From the NCBI GenBank assembly GCA_002438905.1, contig DJSA01000014.1:1-12623 (forward strand): DNA of 12,623 nt, given 5' to 3'. Positions 1 through 5,538 of the stretch are shown piece after piece. Position 1 is the first letter of the stretch; each line of letters begins with the position of its first letter. The translations under genes and the position numbers were made by a program. Below the pieces are notes generated by a model. That model was not told the DNA's origin. It saw only the letters and a list, made by a program, of their open reading frames with translations, and ran no database searches. Origin of the DNA: Bacteroidales bacterium UBA6346. Its GTDB lineage: Bacteria > Bacteroidota > Bacteroidia > Bacteroidales > UBA932.

Positions 1-2
1 AC

Positions 3-662
3 CGCAACATCAAGGCGAAGATTAATGCTGACGGCATTTGGATTGAGAAAATGGACGATAAGCCTTATGAGCTCATCCCTTCGGAACTCCGCAATGCCGG
101 AGAGGGCGATGCGGTGAAGATTGATCTCGACAGGCCTATGCCGGAGATTCTTGCCGATCTCACGAAATATCCGGTGTCGACCCGTCTCAGCCTCAACGGA
201 ACCATCATCGTCGCCCGAGACATCGCCCATGCGAAAATCAAGGCACGGCTTGACGCGGGCGAGCCTATGCCGCAGTATCTCAAGGATCACCCGGTTTTCT
301 ACGCCGGTCCTGCCAAGACTCCGGCCGGAATGCCATGCGGCTCCCTCGGCCCTACGACCGCAGGCCGCATGGATCCGTATGTCGATGAGTTCCAGGAGAA
401 AGGAGGCTCTCTCATCATGCTTGCGAAAGGCAACAGGAGCCAGGTTGTTACGGATGCCTGCAAGAAGCACGGAGGATTCTACCTCGGCTCAATCGGAGGC
501 CCGGCCGCAATTCTTGCCCAGAACAACATCAAGAGCATCGAGTGCGTCGAGTTTCCTGAACTCGGAATGGAGGCCGTCTGGAAAATCCGCGTGGAGAACT
601 TTCCTGCATTCATCCTTGTGGATGACAAGGGCAACAATTTCTTCAGCCCATTTGGCCTGTAA
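3..662 (+). CDS. fumA: Class I (iron-sulfur) fumarate hydratase, C-terminal part (5' end outside window)
   Basis: The reading frame is open from the window edge and stops with TAA at 660-662. It gives about 219 residues of a protein that is normally near 540 residues, so only the C-terminal part is present. The visible part has family hallmarks: MPCGSLGPTTAGRMD, the KGNRS segment, GGFYLGSIGGPAA, and the ending ELGMEAVWKIRVENFPAFIL then VDDKGNNFF. These match the beta-domain half of FumA/FumB-type fumarases, which interconvert fumarate and malate in the cytosol. The cysteines that hold the 4Fe-4S cluster lie in the missing N-terminal part, so cluster binding cannot be checked here. The L(+)-tartrate dehydratase family is related, but the close match in this half favours fumarase. 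No clear promoter separates it from the next gene. Confidence 0.93.
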   Translation, partial: RNIKAKINADGIWIEKMDDKPYELIPSELRNAGEGDAVKIDLDRPMPEILADLTKYPVSTRLSLNGTIIVARDIAHAKIKARLDAGEPMPQYLKDHPVFYAGPAKTPAGMPCGSLGPTTAGRMDPYVDEFQEKGGSLIMLAKGNRSQVVTDACKKHGGFYLGSIGGPAAILAQNNIKSIECVEFPELGMEAVWKIRVENFPAFILVDDKGNNFFSPFGL

Positions 663-773
663 GCTTTTGACGTCGACAGGCGATTTGACTCCTTGATTCT
701 CGGGGAATGTCATAAACAAAAACCATATATGGAGGGTGAGTTATTGTAGTTGAAGCGGTTCAATACCGGGGTT

Positions 774-1244
774 ATGGAATATATTTCAAAGGAGCGTCAC
801 GACGAAATTGTTGCGGAACTCAACAATCTTATAAATGTCGAATATCCGCGGATTAAGGATGATCTGTCCGAGGCCCGCGCACAGGGTGACTTGAGCGAAA
901 ATGCCGGATATCGTGCGGCGCGAAGGGAACAGGGCAAGGCCATTGGCAGGATACGTTTCCTTCAGAGACTGCTGCAGTATTCGCGGATCATCGACACCAA
1001 TGCCCTGCCGAAGGACAGGATTTCGCTTCTGAGCAAAGTCGAGTTCACGAACCTTGCCTCCGGCGCGAGGATGACATACACCATTGTCAGCCCTCATGAG
1101 ATGGATCTCCCCAATGGCAAGATTTCCTGCAAGTCACCGATAGGCGCGGCTCTGATGGGCAATAAGTCGGGTGATGTTGTGGAAGTTCACGCACCGTCAG
1201 GAATATTCAGTCTCAGGATTGAGAGCGTTACCCCGGCAGAATGA
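774..1244 (+). CDS. greA: Transcription elongation (transcript cleavage) factor GreA
   Basis: A 156-residue product, close to the usual 158 of GreA. The N-terminal two thirds form the expected coiled-coil hairpin, with the tip sequence ARAQGDLSENAGYRAAR. This keeps Asp39 and Glu42, the acidic pair that enters the RNA polymerase secondary channel and stimulates cleavage of backtracked RNA. The C-terminal FKBP-like part has SPIGAALMG and GDVVEVHAPSG, also family motifs. I chose ATG 774 because MEYISKERHDEIVAEL aligns with the normal GreA N-terminus. An in-frame TTG at 750 would add eight residues and cannot be excluded. A six-codon ORF (729-749) ends directly before that TTG. The sequence is rather divergent from typical Bacteroidota GreA proteins, so it may be a paralogue. 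A stem-loop follows the stop codon. Confidence 0.93.
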   Translation: MEYISKERHDEIVAELNNLINVEYPRIKDDLSEARAQGDLSENAGYRAARREQGKAIGRIRFLQRLLQYSRIIDTNALPKDRISLLSKVEFTNLASGARMTYTIVSPHEMDLPNGKISCKSPIGAALMGNKSGDVVEVHAPSGIFSLRIESVTPAE

Positions 1245-1247
1245 CGG

Positions 1248-1270
1248 GTGCCGGCTCGCAGTCGGCACTT
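1248..1270 (+). terminator. Stem-loop just after greA, weak terminator or attenuator
   Basis: GTGCCGGC (1248-1255) can pair with GTCGGCAC (1261-1268) across a five-base loop, with one G-U pair. It begins three bases after the greA stop codon. The run after the stem is only TTCTT, so it is a weak intrinsic terminator at best. It separates greA from the sprT-like gene, which has its own candidate promoter. Confidence 0.4.
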
Positions 1271-1285
1271 CTTCGAGAACCGGAT

Positions 1286-1316
1286 TTTGACAAGACCGAA
1301 AATACGTCTATTTTCG
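1286..1316 (+). promoter_or_regulatory. Bacteroidota-type promoter for the SprT-like gene
   Basis: TTTG (1286-1289), a 19-base spacer, and TATTTTCG (1309-1316) followed by C. This fits the -33/-7 layout of the Bacteroidota primary sigma factor, with TTCG in place of TTTG. The -7 box ends only four bases before ATG 1321, so a transcript from it would begin almost at the start codon. Confidence 0.55.
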
Positions 1317-1320
1317 CATC

Positions 1321-1989
1321 ATGAAAATGACAATTACATACGCCGCGCAGCGGTTCGCGCACTTCAACGCGCTTTGCTTCAGCGGCGCACTGCCCGATGT
1401 TCCGATTGCGCTCACGAGGGCGACCACCTTTCTCGGGAAGGTGCGCTACAGGCGGGAGCGGCGGATTTTCGGGCATCTGCGGAACGTCGATTTTCAGATC
1501 AGGCTGAGTTCCGAGTTTGACTTGCCGGAGAACGAGTGGGACGATGTCATCATCCACGAAATGATACATTATCACATCGCACTGAACAACCTCCGGGACA
1601 CATCGACGCACGGAGTTGTCTTTCGCGGCATAATGGATGAAATCAACCGGAAATATGACCGCCACATCACCGTTTCCCACAAGACTTCGCCTGAGGCCAC
1701 GCCGCCGAGAATGGCGCGTGAACGGTGGCACTGCATCTGCGTCTCGAAATTTCCGGACGGAACAGAAGGAATAACGGTGTGTTCCGAGGCCATGGCTCCG
1801 CGCATCGAAAGGGGGCTTCCGCAGAACTATCATATTGTCTCCCGAAAATGGTATGTCAGCAACGATTTGTATTTCAACCGTTTCCCGCACTCGCGACTTC
1901 CGAGAATATACCGAGTTACAGCCTCGGACTTACAGGCACATATCGCCACTGCCGTGCCGACAAGTCTTACGTTGCTCGGAAGCGGATAG
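1321..1989 (+). CDS. SprT-like zinc metalloprotease domain protein
   Basis: A 222-residue soluble protein without a signal peptide. The zinc-peptidase motif is HEMIHYH (His79, Glu80, His83), with the third ligand likely His97 in THGVVFRGIM, the H-G-x-x-F pattern of the SprT/Spartan family. The N-terminal ALCFSGALPDVPIALTRA also fits the start of that domain. Spartan proteins cleave DNA-protein crosslinks; the role of bacterial SprT-like proteins is less clear, so function here is inferred from the fold only. The usual C-terminal zinc ribbon is not intact: Cys138, Cys140 and Cys154 are seen, but not a clean pair of CxxC motifs. The ATG at 1327 is an alternative start that would leave a short leader. 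The gene converges on the CobW-family gene with 33 bases between. Confidence 0.82.
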   Translation: MKMTITYAAQRFAHFNALCFSGALPDVPIALTRATTFLGKVRYRRERRIFGHLRNVDFQIRLSSEFDLPENEWDDVIIHEMIHYHIALNNLRDTSTHGVVFRGIMDEINRKYDRHITVSHKTSPEATPPRMARERWHCICVSKFPDGTEGITVCSEAMAPRIERGLPQNYHIVSRKWYVSNDLYFNRFPHSRLPRIYRVTASDLQAHIATAVPTSLTLLGSG

Positions 1990-2022
1990 TTCTGCCTGAA
2001 ATACGGCTGACTTCAAATATCC

Positions 2023-3327
2023 TTACTCCTCGCTGACGAGGCAGAAGTCGAGGTCTTTGGTGATCTGCTCCTTGTCGAGGTGCTGACCGATGAAGACGAG
2101 TTTCTGCATACGGTCGCCGTACTTCGGGTCCCAGTCCTTCATGAAGTCGGGATCTTGGGCGGCTATTTCCTTGAGGTCTTCTTCTGGAGCGGTGGCGTAC
2201 CACTTGCCGGCGGCCTTGAGCTGGAATTGACGGCCTGCCTGCTCGAAGAGGTAGGACATGTCGGTGTCGTTGCTGAAGTAGCAGAGTCCCTTGGCTCGGA
2301 TGATGTTGCGAGGCCATTTCTTCGCCACGAAATTGTCGAACTTGTTCATGTCGAAGGCCGGGCGGCGGCAATAGACAAAGGTGCCGATGCCGTATTCCTC
2401 GACCTCACCGCCTTCATGGTCGTGATGATGGTGATGATGATGTCCTCCGACTTCCTCGTGGTGATGGTCGTGCTCTTCATCGTCATCATGGTCTTCGTCA
2501 TCGTCGTGATGGTGATGCTCGTGTTCGTCATCATCGTGGTGATGGTCGTGCTCTTTATCCTCATCGTCATGCTCCGACTTGTGGGCATCCTCCTCTGAGA
2601 CTTCTATGCCCTTGACCCAGCCGGCCGAAGAGGACACCTCGTTATAGTCGAAAAGATGGGTGTTCAATAACTTTTCAAGCGGCACGTCAGCGTAGTTGCA
2701 TTCGATGATTTCCGCCTTCGGCTGAAGCTCGCGGATGATGGCCTTTATGCGTTCAAGTTCTTTCGGCGAAACTTCCGACGCCTTGTTGAGAAGGACCGTG
2801 TTGCAGAATTCAATCTGCTGGATTACAAGGTTTTCAATGTCGTCCTCATCGATATTCTTCATCACGAGGGTGTCGCCGCAGTCGAACTCGCTCTGCATTC
2901 TCATCGCATCCACGACTGTGACGATGTTGTCGAGCCGGCAGATGCCGTATTTCGTGTAGAGACCTCCGAAGGTCGGGATGCTGCATATTGTCCTCGCGAT
3001 GGGCTCCGGCTCGCAGATTCCGCTGGCCTCGATGACGATGTAGTCGAACTTCTGCATCCTCATGATTTCATAAATCTGCTCTATTAGGTCGGACTTGAGC
3101 GTGCAGCATATACAGCCGTTCTGGAGAGCCACGAGACTTTCGTCCTTCTTGCCGACAACTCCGCCTTTCTGGATGAGTGCAGCGTCAATGTTGACTTCTC
3201 CTATGTCATTGACAATCACGGCGAAGCGTATACCTTTCTTATTTGCGAGAATTCTGTTAAGGAGCGTCGTCTTGCCGCTTCCGAGATAGCCGGTGAGCAG
3301 GAGCACCGGAATTTCTTTCTTTTCCAT
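2023..3327 (-). CDS. CobW/COG0523-family GTPase metallochaperone with His/Asp-rich insertion
   Basis: A 434-residue P-loop GTPase. Walker A is GYLGSGKT (residues 13-20), the family metal motif is GCICC (71-75, cysteines 72, 74 and 75), and VIEASG is near residues 98-103. A CobW C-terminal domain follows from about residue 312. Between the two domains, residues 249-304 hold 24 histidines among Asp and Glu residues, a likely metal-binding loop. COG0523 proteins use GTP hydrolysis to deliver metals; those with His-rich loops and CxCC are usually zinc chaperones (ZNG1/YeiR/YjiA type), but cobalt or nickel cannot be excluded. The guanine-recognition NKxD motif reads NKAS (181-184), so Asp is replaced by Ser. 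No other metal gene lies next to it, and no convincing Zur operator or promoter was found upstream. The start codon follows directly on an AT-rich stretch. Confidence 0.9.
   Translation of the reverse strand: MEKKEIPVLLLTGYLGSGKTTLLNRILANKKGIRFAVIVNDIGEVNIDAALIQKGGVVGKKDESLVALQNGCICCTLKSDLIEQIYEIMRMQKFDYIVIEASGICEPEPIARTICSIPTFGGLYTKYGICRLDNIVTVVDAMRMQSEFDCGDTLVMKNIDEDDIENLVIQQIEFCNTVLLNKASEVSPKELERIKAIIRELQPKAEIIECNYADVPLEKLLNTHLFDYNEVSSSAGWVKGIEVSEEDAHKSEHDDEDKEHDHHHDDDEHEHHHHDDDEDHDDDEEHDHHHEEVGGHHHHHHHDHEGGEVEEYGIGTFVYCRRPAFDMNKFDNFVAKKWPRNIIRAKGLCYFSNDTDMSYLFEQAGRQFQLKAAGKWYATAPEEDLKEIAAQDPDFMKDWDPKYGDRMQKLVFIGQHLDKEQITKDLDFCLVSEE
2416..2583 (-). repeat. Low-complexity tract coding the His/Asp/Glu-rich loop
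   Basis: The codons for residues 249-304 of the CobW-family GTPase are almost all CAT/CAC, GAT/GAC and GAA/GAG. On the + strand this gives repeated GTGATG/TCGTCA words and a run of seven His codons (residues 296-302). Such tracts can change in length by slippage, so the loop length may vary between strains. The hydrophobic + strand frame over it is a by-product of this composition. Confidence 0.7.
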
Positions 3328-3433
3328 ATATTATCTTGTTGTATTTACTATTGTCTCGTTCCGAAATTCGTCAGACCGTAAAAAACCCGATACCACGAAA
3401 ACAGCGAGGAAATTTTTGTAGCGCAGATCCCAC

Positions 3434-3446
3434 TGACAAACTGTCA
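3434..3446. promoter_or_regulatory. Inverted repeat TGACA-AAC-TGTCA between cobW-like gene and menG
   Basis: A perfect 5-bp inverted repeat with a 3-bp spacer, in the intergenic region between the divergent CobW-family gene and menG. It lies about 107 bases upstream of the GTPase start and about 34 bases before the candidate menG -33 box. It could be an operator, but such a short repeat may occur by chance. I do not recognise it as a known Zur or Fur site. Confidence 0.25.
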
Positions 3447-3479
3447 TAAGGAAATGCGGCTCATACCCGCGTCAAAGTC

Positions 3480-3510
3480 TGTGCCTTTGCCGGAAAAAAC
3501 GCTATCTTTG
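3480..3510 (+). promoter_or_regulatory. Bacteroidota-type promoter for menG/ubiE
   Basis: TGTG (3480-3483), a 19-base spacer, and a full-match -7 box TATCTTTG (3503-3510). Transcription would start near 3515, leaving a leader of about 60 bases before the ATG at 3575. The -7 box is strong, while the -33 box has one mismatch to TTTG. Confidence 0.55.
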
Positions 3511-3530
3511 TCCCGCCGTTGCCGATGCCC

Positions 3531-3546
3531 CTGCCAAAGTTGGCAG
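3531..3546 (+). promoter_or_regulatory. Palindrome in the menG leader
   Basis: CTGCCAAAGTTGGCAG is a perfect palindrome of seven bases each side of AG. It sits in the predicted 5' leader, about 20 bases after the likely transcription start and 28 bases before the start codon. As RNA it would form a short hairpin with an AAGT loop; as DNA it could bind a dimeric regulator. Neither role is proven. Confidence 0.35.
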
Positions 3547-3574
3547 ACGACTGTCCCGGTGACACCACAGTGAT

Positions 3575-4273
3575 ATGCCGAAAAAGGAAGCCGTTGAGAA
3601 GATGTTCGACAGCATCGCTCCGGAATATGATGCTCTGAACCATATACTTTCGCTGAATATCGACAAGATATGGCGTCGTCGCGCCGTGCGGAAACTTCTG
3701 CCGAAAGATGCTGATTTTCATATACTTGATGTCGCCTGCGGGACGGGGGACTTTTCGATTGCCGTGGCGAGACGCTCGAAGAACGCGCGGATTACGGGCA
3801 TCGACCTCTCGGACGGAATGCTTGCCGGGGGGCGCGAGAAGGTGGCGAGGCTCGGCCTCGACGGCCGGATTGAGCTGCTGAAAGGAGACTGTGAGGCGCT
3901 GGAGTTCGCCGATGACAGCTTCGACGGCGTGTGCGTGGGGTTCGGAGTGAGGAACTTTGAGCATTTGGAACAGGGGCTGCGTGAGATTCTCCGCGTGCTC
4001 AAGCCGGGTGGCCGTCTGGTGATTCTTGAGCTTTCCGTGCCTCAGAACAGGCTGCTTCTTGCGCTGTACAAGCTGTATTTTCTGAAGATTCTGCCATGGA
4101 TCGGCGGCAGGGTCAGCGGCGACAAGGCGGCCTACCGCTATCTTCCGGCCTCTGTCCTGAATTTCCCCCTTCCCAAGCGCTTCAAGGCCATCCTGTCGTC
4201 CTGCGGCTTCAGTTCCGTCAGGCATACACCTCTCACGTTTGGCATCTGCCGTATGTATGTCGCCGAGAAGTAA
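3575..4273 (+). CDS. menG: Demethylmenaquinone methyltransferase (MenG/UbiE)
   Basis: A 232-residue class I SAM-dependent methyltransferase of full family length. The N-terminal UbiE signature is present (VEKMFDSIAPEYDALNHILS then W33). The SAM-binding motif is ILDVACGTGDF (residues 50-60), followed by the acidic GIDLSDGML end of strand 2 and GDCEALEFADDSFDGV. The post-motif EILRVLKPGGRLVILELS and the later DKAAYRYLPASV are also UbiE features. It catalyses the last step of menaquinone synthesis, C-methylation of demethylmenaquinone, at the membrane. No ubiquinone genes are seen, and Bacteroidota use menaquinone, so the MenG role is preferred. It has its own candidate promoter and a palindrome in its leader. 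It converges on menA, which makes its substrate's precursor. Confidence 0.95.
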   Translation: MPKKEAVEKMFDSIAPEYDALNHILSLNIDKIWRRRAVRKLLPKDADFHILDVACGTGDFSIAVARRSKNARITGIDLSDGMLAGGREKVARLGLDGRIELLKGDCEALEFADDSFDGVCVGFGVRNFEHLEQGLREILRVLKPGGRLVILELSVPQNRLLLALYKLYFLKILPWIGGRVSGDKAAYRYLPASVLNFPLPKRFKAILSSCGFSSVRHTPLTFGICRMYVAEK

Positions 4274-4293
4274 TCCCTCAGCAACCGCCAAGC

Positions 4294-4383
4294 GAATCAT
4301 CGCGAAATCCGCTCTGTCCTCTCGAACCCCATTCTGTCCTCTCGAAATCCATTCTGTCATCTCGAACGAAGTGAGAGAGATCT
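4294..4383. repeat. 20-bp tandem repeat ending in a REP-like palindrome
   Basis: Three units of 20 bases follow head to tail at 4314-4333, 4334-4353 and 4354-4373. Each has the core CTGTC(C/A)TCTCGAA. Units 1 and 2 differ at two bases, and unit 3 diverges in its last part. A weaker fourth unit can be seen at 4294-4313. The last unit runs into an imperfect palindrome, ATCTC (4359-4363) opposite GAGAT (4377-4381), like the dispersed ATCTCGAACGAAGTGAGAGAT type of intergenic repeat in Bacteroidota. It fills most of the space between the convergent menG and menA genes and may help end transcription from either side. Confidence 0.7.
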
Positions 4384-4396
4384 TTGCGCCTTGAAG

Positions 4397-5302
4397 CTAC
4401 CACAAATACATCGTGAACCCGACCGCAAGAAGCACAGATAGGGCAAAAGTTCCCATCACGAGCATCGGGAGGTACTTGTCAAGGGCATGGTCCCAGTGCT
4501 TCCAGACTCCGATGATGTGGATGACATAGAGCGGAAGCGTCGCAAGGAAGAGACAGTGCCGCCAGTCGAACATCCGGCATCCGAAGACATAGCCAAGAAG
4601 CAGCGCCCACCCTCCGGCAATCAGCAGCGTCTGGTATATTCTCGCATTTCTTTCACCGAGCCTTATAGCGATGGTCACTCTTGTCTCCGCGTCCGTCTTC
4701 ATGTCCCGAATATTGTTGATGTTCAGCACCCCCACGCTGAACAGCCCTATTGCCGATGCCGGGAGCAGGAGGTAGAACGACGGAATTTCGTGCGCCACGA
4801 CAAAGTATGCCCCGAGCACAGAAACAATTCCGAAGAAGGTGAACACGGCGATGTCTCCGTGTCCGCTGTAGCCGTAGGGATGACGCCCGAGAGTGTAGCG
4901 CATCGCCGCCATTATGGCTGAGGCCCCGAGCAGCAGCAGCATAATTGGTTCCAGCTCGAAAAATGTCCCGTATGAAGAGTAAATCATTCCGGCTCCGGTG
5001 ATGCAGCTCATCACTGCCCAGAACGCGATCATGCCACGATAGTCCCTGTCGCTCAGATGTCCCTTGGAGTAGTTCGGTCCCTGCCTGTCATCTCCGTCTG
5101 TGCCGCTGAGATAGTCTCCGTATTCGTTCGAGACGTTTGACAGAATTTGAAGGCTTACGGCAGTCAGCGCGACTAGCGCGGCAGTTTCCCAGCCAATCCG
5201 GTAGTCTGCCGCTGCGAGTCCGATTCCCGTTATTATTCCCGCAAGCGACAGCGGCAATGTGCGGAGCCTCGCTGACTTCACGTAATATTTGAATTTTCCC
5301 AT
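4397..5302 (-). CDS. menA: 1,4-dihydroxy-2-naphthoate polyprenyltransferase (MenA, UbiA family)
   Basis: An integral membrane prenyltransferase of about 301 residues with many hydrophobic segments. The first prenyl-diphosphate/Mg site is NEYGDYLSGTDGDDRQGP (Asn59, Asp63, Asp69). The second is NNIRDMKTDAETR (Asp200, Asp204), followed by IAIRLGERNAR as in MenA. The opening YYVKSARLRTLPLSLAGI is the typical MenA N-terminus and supports ATG 5302. An in-frame ATG at 5362 adds 20 polar residues and fits the mapped promoter equally well. MenA attaches the polyprenyl tail to 1,4-dihydroxy-2-naphthoate, giving demethylmenaquinone, which the product of the facing menG gene methylates. Other UbiA enzymes such as heme O synthase are less likely because the motifs and partner gene fit menaquinone. 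Confidence 0.93.
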   Translation of the reverse strand: MGKFKYYVKSARLRTLPLSLAGIITGIGLAAADYRIGWETAALVALTAVSLQILSNVSNEYGDYLSGTDGDDRQGPNYSKGHLSDRDYRGMIAFWAVMSCITGAGMIYSSYGTFFELEPIMLLLLGASAIMAAMRYTLGRHPYGYSGHGDIAVFTFFGIVSVLGAYFVVAHEIPSFYLLLPASAIGLFSVGVLNINNIRDMKTDAETRVTIAIRLGERNARIYQTLLIAGGWALLLGYVFGCRMFDWRHCLFLATLPLYVIHIIGVWKHWDHALDKYLPMLVMGTFALSVLLAVGFTMYLW

Positions 5303-5387
5303 GTCTATGCCATCATTATATATGTCTGTATATCCCCGAAATCCCGTTTTTTCTGTAATCATATCTCCGGATTCGGTGAATGCGTCG

Positions 5388-5418
5388 CGAAGTTAATGAA
5401 TATTTGAAAAAGTAAAAA
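5388..5418 (-). promoter_or_regulatory. Candidate promoter for menA
   Basis: On the - strand: TTTT (5415-5418) as -33 box, a 19-base spacer, and TAACTTCG (5388-5395) followed by CG. Transcription would start near 5382, about 20 bases before the upstream ATG or 80 before the preferred one. It interlocks with the promoter of the divergent transporter gene. Confidence 0.5.
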
Positions 5419-5433
5419 ATATGCGTACCTTCG
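5403..5433 (+). promoter_or_regulatory. Candidate promoter for the queuosine-precursor transporter
   Basis: TTTG (5403-5406), a 19-base spacer, and TACCTTCG (5426-5433) followed by CG. The -33 box is a full match and the -7 box has TTCG for TTTG. Transcription would start near 5440, leaving a leader of about 100 bases, long enough for a regulatory RNA. Confidence 0.6.
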
Positions 5434-5465
5434 CGCCGCTTTTGAAATATTATCCCGGGGCTGTC

Positions 5466-5535
5466 AGGGGTTTACCACCATGATGGCTACTGGGCGGGAA
5501 TATACCCGGAGTAGTTGAAACCTCTAAAAACAAGA
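5466..5535 (+). ncRNA. Structured 5' leader of the yhhQ-like gene, candidate riboswitch
   Basis: AGGGGTTT (5466-5473) pairs with AAACCTCT (5518-5525) as an 8-bp closing stem with one G-U pair. Inside are a small hairpin, CCA/TGG (5475-5486), and a longer one, CTACT (5487-5491) with AGTAG (5510-5514), topped by CGGG/CCCG around AATATA. After the closing stem comes AAAAACAAG (5526-5534), ending five bases before ATG 5539. A GC-rich closing stem followed by an A-rich tail next to the start codon recalls the preQ1-I architecture, and the gene transports queuosine precursors. However, I cannot find the canonical loop and tail pseudoknot pairing, and the internal hairpins are extra. It may be a divergent or new queuosine-related RNA, or a structure without ligand. 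Confidence 0.4.
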
Positions 5536-5538
5536 TTT

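Noticed and set aside
1228..1890. 220-codon - strand frame over the SprT-like gene
   Set aside because: Shadow of a gene with an intact HExxH motif; composition is Arg/Pro-rich and non-native.
2080..2598. Hydrophobic + strand frame (Val/Met/Ile-rich, 172 codons) opposite the CobW-family gene
   Set aside because: It is the complement of His/Asp codon runs, which read as Val, Met and Ile; the real gene on the - strand has full domain motifs.
3461..4360. 299-codon - strand frame over menG
   Set aside because: Antisense shadow of the well-supported methyltransferase gene; no domain pattern, and it runs through the tandem repeat.
4397..5362. Longer menA from ATG 5362 as the definite start
   Set aside because: The extra 20 residues are polar and not typical of MenA; kept only as an alternative start.
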